Source: Bianquea renquensis (GTDB lineage: Bacteria; Bacillota; Clostridia; Lachnospirales; Bianqueaceae). Taken from it: 10,354 nt of DNA. The DNA lies in NCBI RefSeq assembly GCF_014384895.1, contig NZ_JACRSQ010000053.1, positions 1 to 10,354 of the forward strand. Direction: 5' to 3'. Below the pieces are notes generated by a model. It did no database searches. It was given only the letters and a program-made list of their open reading frames with translations, and was not told the DNA's origin. This document shows, piece by piece, positions 7,661 to 10,354 of this stretch (within the stretch, counting starts at the first letter, position 1; the number at the start of each line of letters is the position of its first letter). Made by a program: the position numbers and the translations under genes.

Positions 7661-7698
7661 CATTAATTTTTTTAAAACTAAAGAATCACCATTTGAAA

Positions 7699-7752
7699 TC
7701 TCGCTAATTACTGCGAGAAATATTTTGAATTGGTTTGCAACTGCTCGCAGTA
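7699..7752. repeat. Nested inverted repeats upstream of the operon promoter
   Basis: TCTCGC (7699-7704) pairs with GCGAGA (7713-7718) around 8 bases, and the overlapping TACTGCGAG (7709-7717) has an exact inverted copy CTCGCAGTA at 7744-7752. The middle segment can therefore pair with either partner, as in alternative RNA or DNA structures or paired operators. The site lies about 45-100 bases upstream of the -35 box, a usual place for an activator. No function can be read. Confidence 0.45.
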
Positions 7753-8055
7753 CTGCACTGCTGCTTTGAGTTGAGAGGAGATGTACAACCATATCAAATT
7801 ATGATAACTAGGATCATATATATGTTAGGAAGAAATAGAGGTTTCTTACTTCCTGACTCAATAACAGGGTGGGTAAGCAATGCGATATTTTGCTTCAGAT
7901 AAAGCTCATTCATTATCACCTATGCAAAAATTCCAATCCAAAACCAAATTTCATCAATCCCAATACTATACTAACCGGTTCCTAAAACCACTTTTTTAGT
8001 GACAGATCTCATCGCGCTCCTAAACTCTTTGCAAGTTCCTTTTCTAATAAGAATC

Positions 8056-8070
8056 GGGTGTCAAAGACAC
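8056..8070. repeat. Candidate right end of the IS element, with mini-palindrome
   Basis: GGGTGTCAAAGACAC contains GTGTC and GACAC as a perfect 5-base hairpin around AAA. It lies directly after the transposase stop, where an IS end is expected. The inward sequence shares AAAGACA with the opposite boundary at 9410-9416. It might also work as a weak hairpin on the transposase transcript. Confidence 0.4.
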
Positions 8071-8083
8071 ATTATTTGTTATT

Positions 8084-9403
8084 TTATGCCGTTTCAGTTC
8101 TGGGCACACAATGATCTAAGTTATTGATATAGTCCAATAACTTTTGCAAATATAATGCTGCTATTTTAAATCCAAAATAAAATCTGGTTGGGTTCTTGCC
8201 GTGCGTTGGGATTTTATCTACCTTATATCGTCTTCGTAGAAGAGATGGGATTGCTTCCACTCCGTTTCGAAAACGCGCGTACTGATTGCATTCCTCAGTT
8301 TTCATATATTGTAGCTGTTTTGCTCTTCCAACCGCTTTCCAGGAAACTTCCTTACGAACCCTTGTTTTCAGGAAACGTGGATGACATCGGTCTTTGTACG
8401 GGCATGAATTACATTCCTCCTTGAGGGTATCTGATGCTACTATCCGTGAATTCATTTCGCCGCTATATGCGCCATCTGCAACAAGAAAGGCTCCTTCATC
8501 AAACGCATCCAGCTGCTCCAGATAATCCTTCATAAACTGATTGTCTGCATATATATTTTTCTCGTATGCGTAGTCTGTTATAAGGCTTCCTTTTTCCCCA
8601 ACGGATTTAACAACATTTCCAACGTAGACTAAGTTCCTTCCACCGGCTTTGTATCGAAAAGTAGCCTCTGGATCCGATGGTTTTAATAAAACTTCCGATG
8701 AATTTTCGGCTTCCTCTTTTTTCCGAAGCCTTCTGTTTCCGTCATCATCTATGATGGTTCTTTCTTTTAAGATACGAATGAGGAGCTGGTATTCGATGGT
8801 ATCATCAAGCTCTCCCGTTTTATCGCAAAGCTCGATAAGTTTTTCTGCATCATGCATTACAGCAATTGTCCGCTCTACAGCACCAAGCTCTCTTTTGTGA
8901 TAGTTACAGCGATTATAATCGTCCTTTTCGATGTAGTGGCATTGCTCTTCTGGAAGAGCAATTTCACGTTGATTTTTTATGTTGGCTGCAATCATTAAAC
9001 TGTCCATTCGCTGCCTGTTCGGAGATATGTCCATAAATTCAGAGAGCTCCTTTGCCATTTTTACAATACATTCATGGATCAGGTCAACATCGTGCTCTTC
9101 TCATACGCTAATACTCTTGCCCTGAATCTGCTCAACGTACGGTTGCTGAGAGGCGGTTCTTCAAAGCTTGTTGTATGAAGTGGACATCAAACATAAGGGC
9201 TACCACTAATTCATCATCCGTGTCACCAAGAGCTTCTTTCAGATTCAATGCTCCGACAATTACATTTACAGGGATATTGGGATGGAACGCTTTATCACTA
9301 TAGAGAACAGAAAAAAAATTTTCATCAATGGCCGGAAAACTTTTTCTGCAAAAATTTTTGCACAGGATTTTTCCAAGACACTTTTTTCTCTTTGTGTAAT
9401 CAA
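8084..9403 (-). pseudogene. IS1182-family transposase, frameshifted and internally deleted
   Basis: The longest open part, 8084-9058, gives 324 residues: R-M-D-S-L-M-I-A-A-N-I, S-D-P-E-A-T-F-R-Y-K-A-G-G, I-T-D-Y (D162), V-A-D-G-A-Y (D195), C-P-Y-K-D-R-C-H-P, and R-F-R-N-G-V-E-A (E268), all typical of IS1182 DDE transposases. The N-terminal domain is found only by joining frames. L-I-T-Q-R-E-K begins at a TTG at 9403. F-A-E-K-V-F-R-P then shifts near 9330 into I-D-E-N-F-F-S-V-L-Y-S-D-K-A. A second shift near 9185 leads to H-T-T-S-F-E-E-P-P-L-S, and a third near 9098 leads to D-V-D-L-I-H-E-C. Two in-frame gaps compared with the family are also seen: the segment after A-A-N-I, and about 50 residues between the D-G-A-Y motif and C-P-Y-K-D. 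It cannot be active. The gap sizes are from memory of the family. Confidence 0.85.
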
Positions 9404-9409
9404 GAGCGC

Positions 9410-9424
9410 TGTCTTTCAGAGTTA
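9410..9424. repeat. Candidate left end of the IS element
   Basis: The minus strand here reads TAACTCTGAAAGACA, directed into the transposase, whose likely start is only about 7 bases further on. AAAGACA and the preceding T are shared with the right end, but the rest has diverged, so this is a weak terminal repeat. The helicase match ends about 8 bases outside it. Confidence 0.3.
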
Positions 9425-9432
9425 ATTGCTGA

Positions 9433-10258
9433 GATCACCAACCACAATAGCACAGCGACAGCGAAAAAGAGAGCCCAACGCCATCTGCGGAGCGGCTTGC
9501 CCAGCCTCATCGATAATCCGGCAGCCGATTTCTCCTGGACATCGAATGGAGGCCAGCATATTTCCCGCTGATGCGAATGTAGTGGAAAGAACGGGAGTCA
9601 GCCAAAACACCGTGTTCATTAGAGAGCCGAATGCCGCTTCCCGGTCGCTCCTTGAAAACGTCACTACATCGTCATCTCTAGGCTCTTTCCACAACAGCAA
9701 TAGGTTCTTGAAATTCCATAAACAAGCTTTGGATCCTAGCAAAGATGCCTTATGAAGAGTCTGCAGTTCCTTTAGGAATTCTTCCGCATTTTGCTCCCGT
9801 TGGGCTTTAAAGACTCTTGCCCTTTGGGATTCATTGTGCAGCGACGCTCGTTGTCCTGTAAAACGTTTTCTGGCACCACTGATCTACTGGAGCTCTTGTT
9901 CCATTAGTCTAGCTTTTTCATACTGACTCTTGAAACGCTGAACGGCACTTATATAATCCCCTTTGTGCTGCTGAATGTTGTCATTGGAACCAAAACTTCC
10001 GATATAGGTCTTTAAGACATCGCACATATACTCTTTCAGATTGCTCATCTTTCCGAATGGTGCGGAAATCAATCCCCAGCGATCCTATTCCCCCTCTTTT
10101 CTTTTCGCCAGATTGTTGGCCAGTTTTGTAAAATAGATACCCGGATAGGTTTGGGATTCATATCTTTCTTGATTCCATACCCTATAGTTCTCCTGATCCG
10201 CCTCATCTATTTGAAATAATTTCTGTACTTCTAATGTACGTTTGTCAATGATGTGAGA
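9433..10258 (-). pseudogene. Remnant of a superfamily 1 DNA/RNA helicase gene
   Basis: One minus-strand frame reads as the middle of a large SF1 (AAA_11/AAA_12 type) helicase. It runs through R-Y-E-S-Q-T-Y-P-G-I-Y-F-T-K-L, W-G-L-I-S-A-P-F-G-K-M-S-N-L-K-E-Y, F-W-L-T-P-V-L-S-T-T-F-A-S, the Walker B/motif II I-I-D-E-A-G-Q-A, and C-A-I-V-V-G-D. Two TAG stops interrupt this frame, at 10087-10085 and 9886-9884, with the match continuing directly on both sides of each. The frame breaks after V-V-G-D, where a D-P-x-Q loop should follow, and IS1182 sequence begins. The Walker A region and the C-terminal RecA domain are absent. Such proteins occur in defence islands and mobile regions, but nothing here shows the role of the intact gene. 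The upstream limit is uncertain. Confidence 0.75.
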
Positions 10259-10289
10259 CCGAAAAAGCGAAGGAGTTTGGAAGAGATAT

Positions 10290-10340
10290 CGAGTTTGTTG
10301 ACGAAGGGAGGGCGAAGCCCGACCGGAGTCAACAAACTCG
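10290..10340. repeat. 51-bp palindromic element with 13-bp perfect arms
   Basis: CGAGTTTGTTGAC (10290-10302) and GTCAACAAACTCG (10328-10340) are exact inverted copies. The 25-base centre is GC-rich and contains a second small hairpin, GGGC-GAA-GCCC (10310-10320). Just outside, GACTCC (10345-10350) is inverse to GGAGTC (10325-10330), overlapping the second arm, so an alternative fold exists. The composition is unlike the neighbouring helicase remnant. It resembles a dispersed REP- or MITE-like repeat, or the structured end of a mobile element continuing past the edge. With no T-run after it, it is not a typical terminator. Confidence 0.65.
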
Positions 10341-10354
10341 GGAGGACTCCAAAT

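Larger units (their letters stand above)
7372..8055. other. AT-rich intergenic region without a convincing gene
   Basis: This 684-base stretch holds the operon promoter and palindrome, a leader with a long inverted repeat, and a further set of inverted repeats, all listed separately. From about 7780 to 8055 I find no intact gene. A short minus-strand frame just outside the IS end reads R-F-L-L-E-K-E-L-A-K-S-L-G-A-R and stops near 8012. It could be the C-terminus of a lost gene but matches nothing I know. A small hairpin, CACT with AGTG around five T residues near 7990-8001, is too weak to call a terminator. Confidence 0.6.
8056..9425 (-). mobile_element. Degraded IS1182-family insertion sequence
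   Basis: About 1.37 kb carrying a single decayed transposase gene of the IS1182 group. The right end is placed at GGGTGTCAAAGACAC (8056-8070), 14 bases beyond the transposase stop. The left end is placed near 9410-9425, where the minus strand reads CTCTGAAAGACAG just before the transposase start. The two ends share only AAAGACA and a few scattered bases, so the exact limits are tentative. The helicase reading frame on the high-coordinate side ends at the left boundary. The low-coordinate side does not resume helicase sequence, so a deletion or rearrangement followed insertion. No target-site duplication is visible. Confidence 0.7.

Noticed and set aside
7690..7760. CRISPR-like repeat array
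   Set aside because: The short repeats are inverted rather than direct, are not regularly spaced, and have no spacers between copies.
9422..9755. Plus-strand frames opposite the helicase remnant
   Set aside because: The minus strand carries recognisable helicase motifs (I-I-D-E-A-G-Q-A), so the plus-strand frames are shadows.

Overview
The window looks like a low- to mid-GC Bacillota (Clostridia-type, probably gut-associated) chromosome. The reasons are AGGAGG-like ribosome binding sites, a consensus sigma-A promoter in very AT-rich DNA, an IS1182-type transposase and an AccD-like remnant of clostridial type. The species cannot be fixed from the sequence. All recognisable genes lie on the minus strand, so transcription runs from high to low coordinates.

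The left two thirds (about 1-7650) is one specialised-metabolite operon, or the start of one. In order of transcription it holds: a consensus promoter whose -35 box sits inside a perfect 11-bp palindrome (7625-7660); a long AT-rich leader; a broken AccD-like carboxyltransferase gene (6928-7371); a stand-alone phosphopantetheine carrier protein (6592-6846); a one-module NRPS of C-A-PCP-E layout (1972-6432); an unrecognised 89-residue protein (1640-1909); and a cobalamin-binding radical SAM enzyme (33-1604). A further gene may begin at the left edge. The ten-residue adenylation code read by hand is D-L-T-K-I-G-E-V-G-K, the asparagine type. With the terminal epimerase this predicts an acyl-D-Asn starter unit, the layout used by prodrug pathways such as colibactin (ClbN), xenocoumacin and zwittermicin. 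The chain must be extended by enzymes outside the window, because the NRPS has no thioesterase and ends in a docking-like tail.

The right third (about 7660-10354) is decayed accessory DNA: an AT-rich intergenic stretch with several inverted repeats, an IS1182-family element with frameshifts and internal deletions (about 8056-9425), and a remnant of a superfamily 1 helicase (9433-10258) with two in-frame amber stops that breaks off at the IS boundary. A 51-bp palindromic element lies at the extreme right edge (10290-10340).

The best candidate for something new is the D-Asn starter NRPS together with its free carrier protein, the small unknown protein and a B12 radical SAM enzyme, all under a palindrome-controlled promoter beside a fatty-acid-type carboxyltransferase relic.
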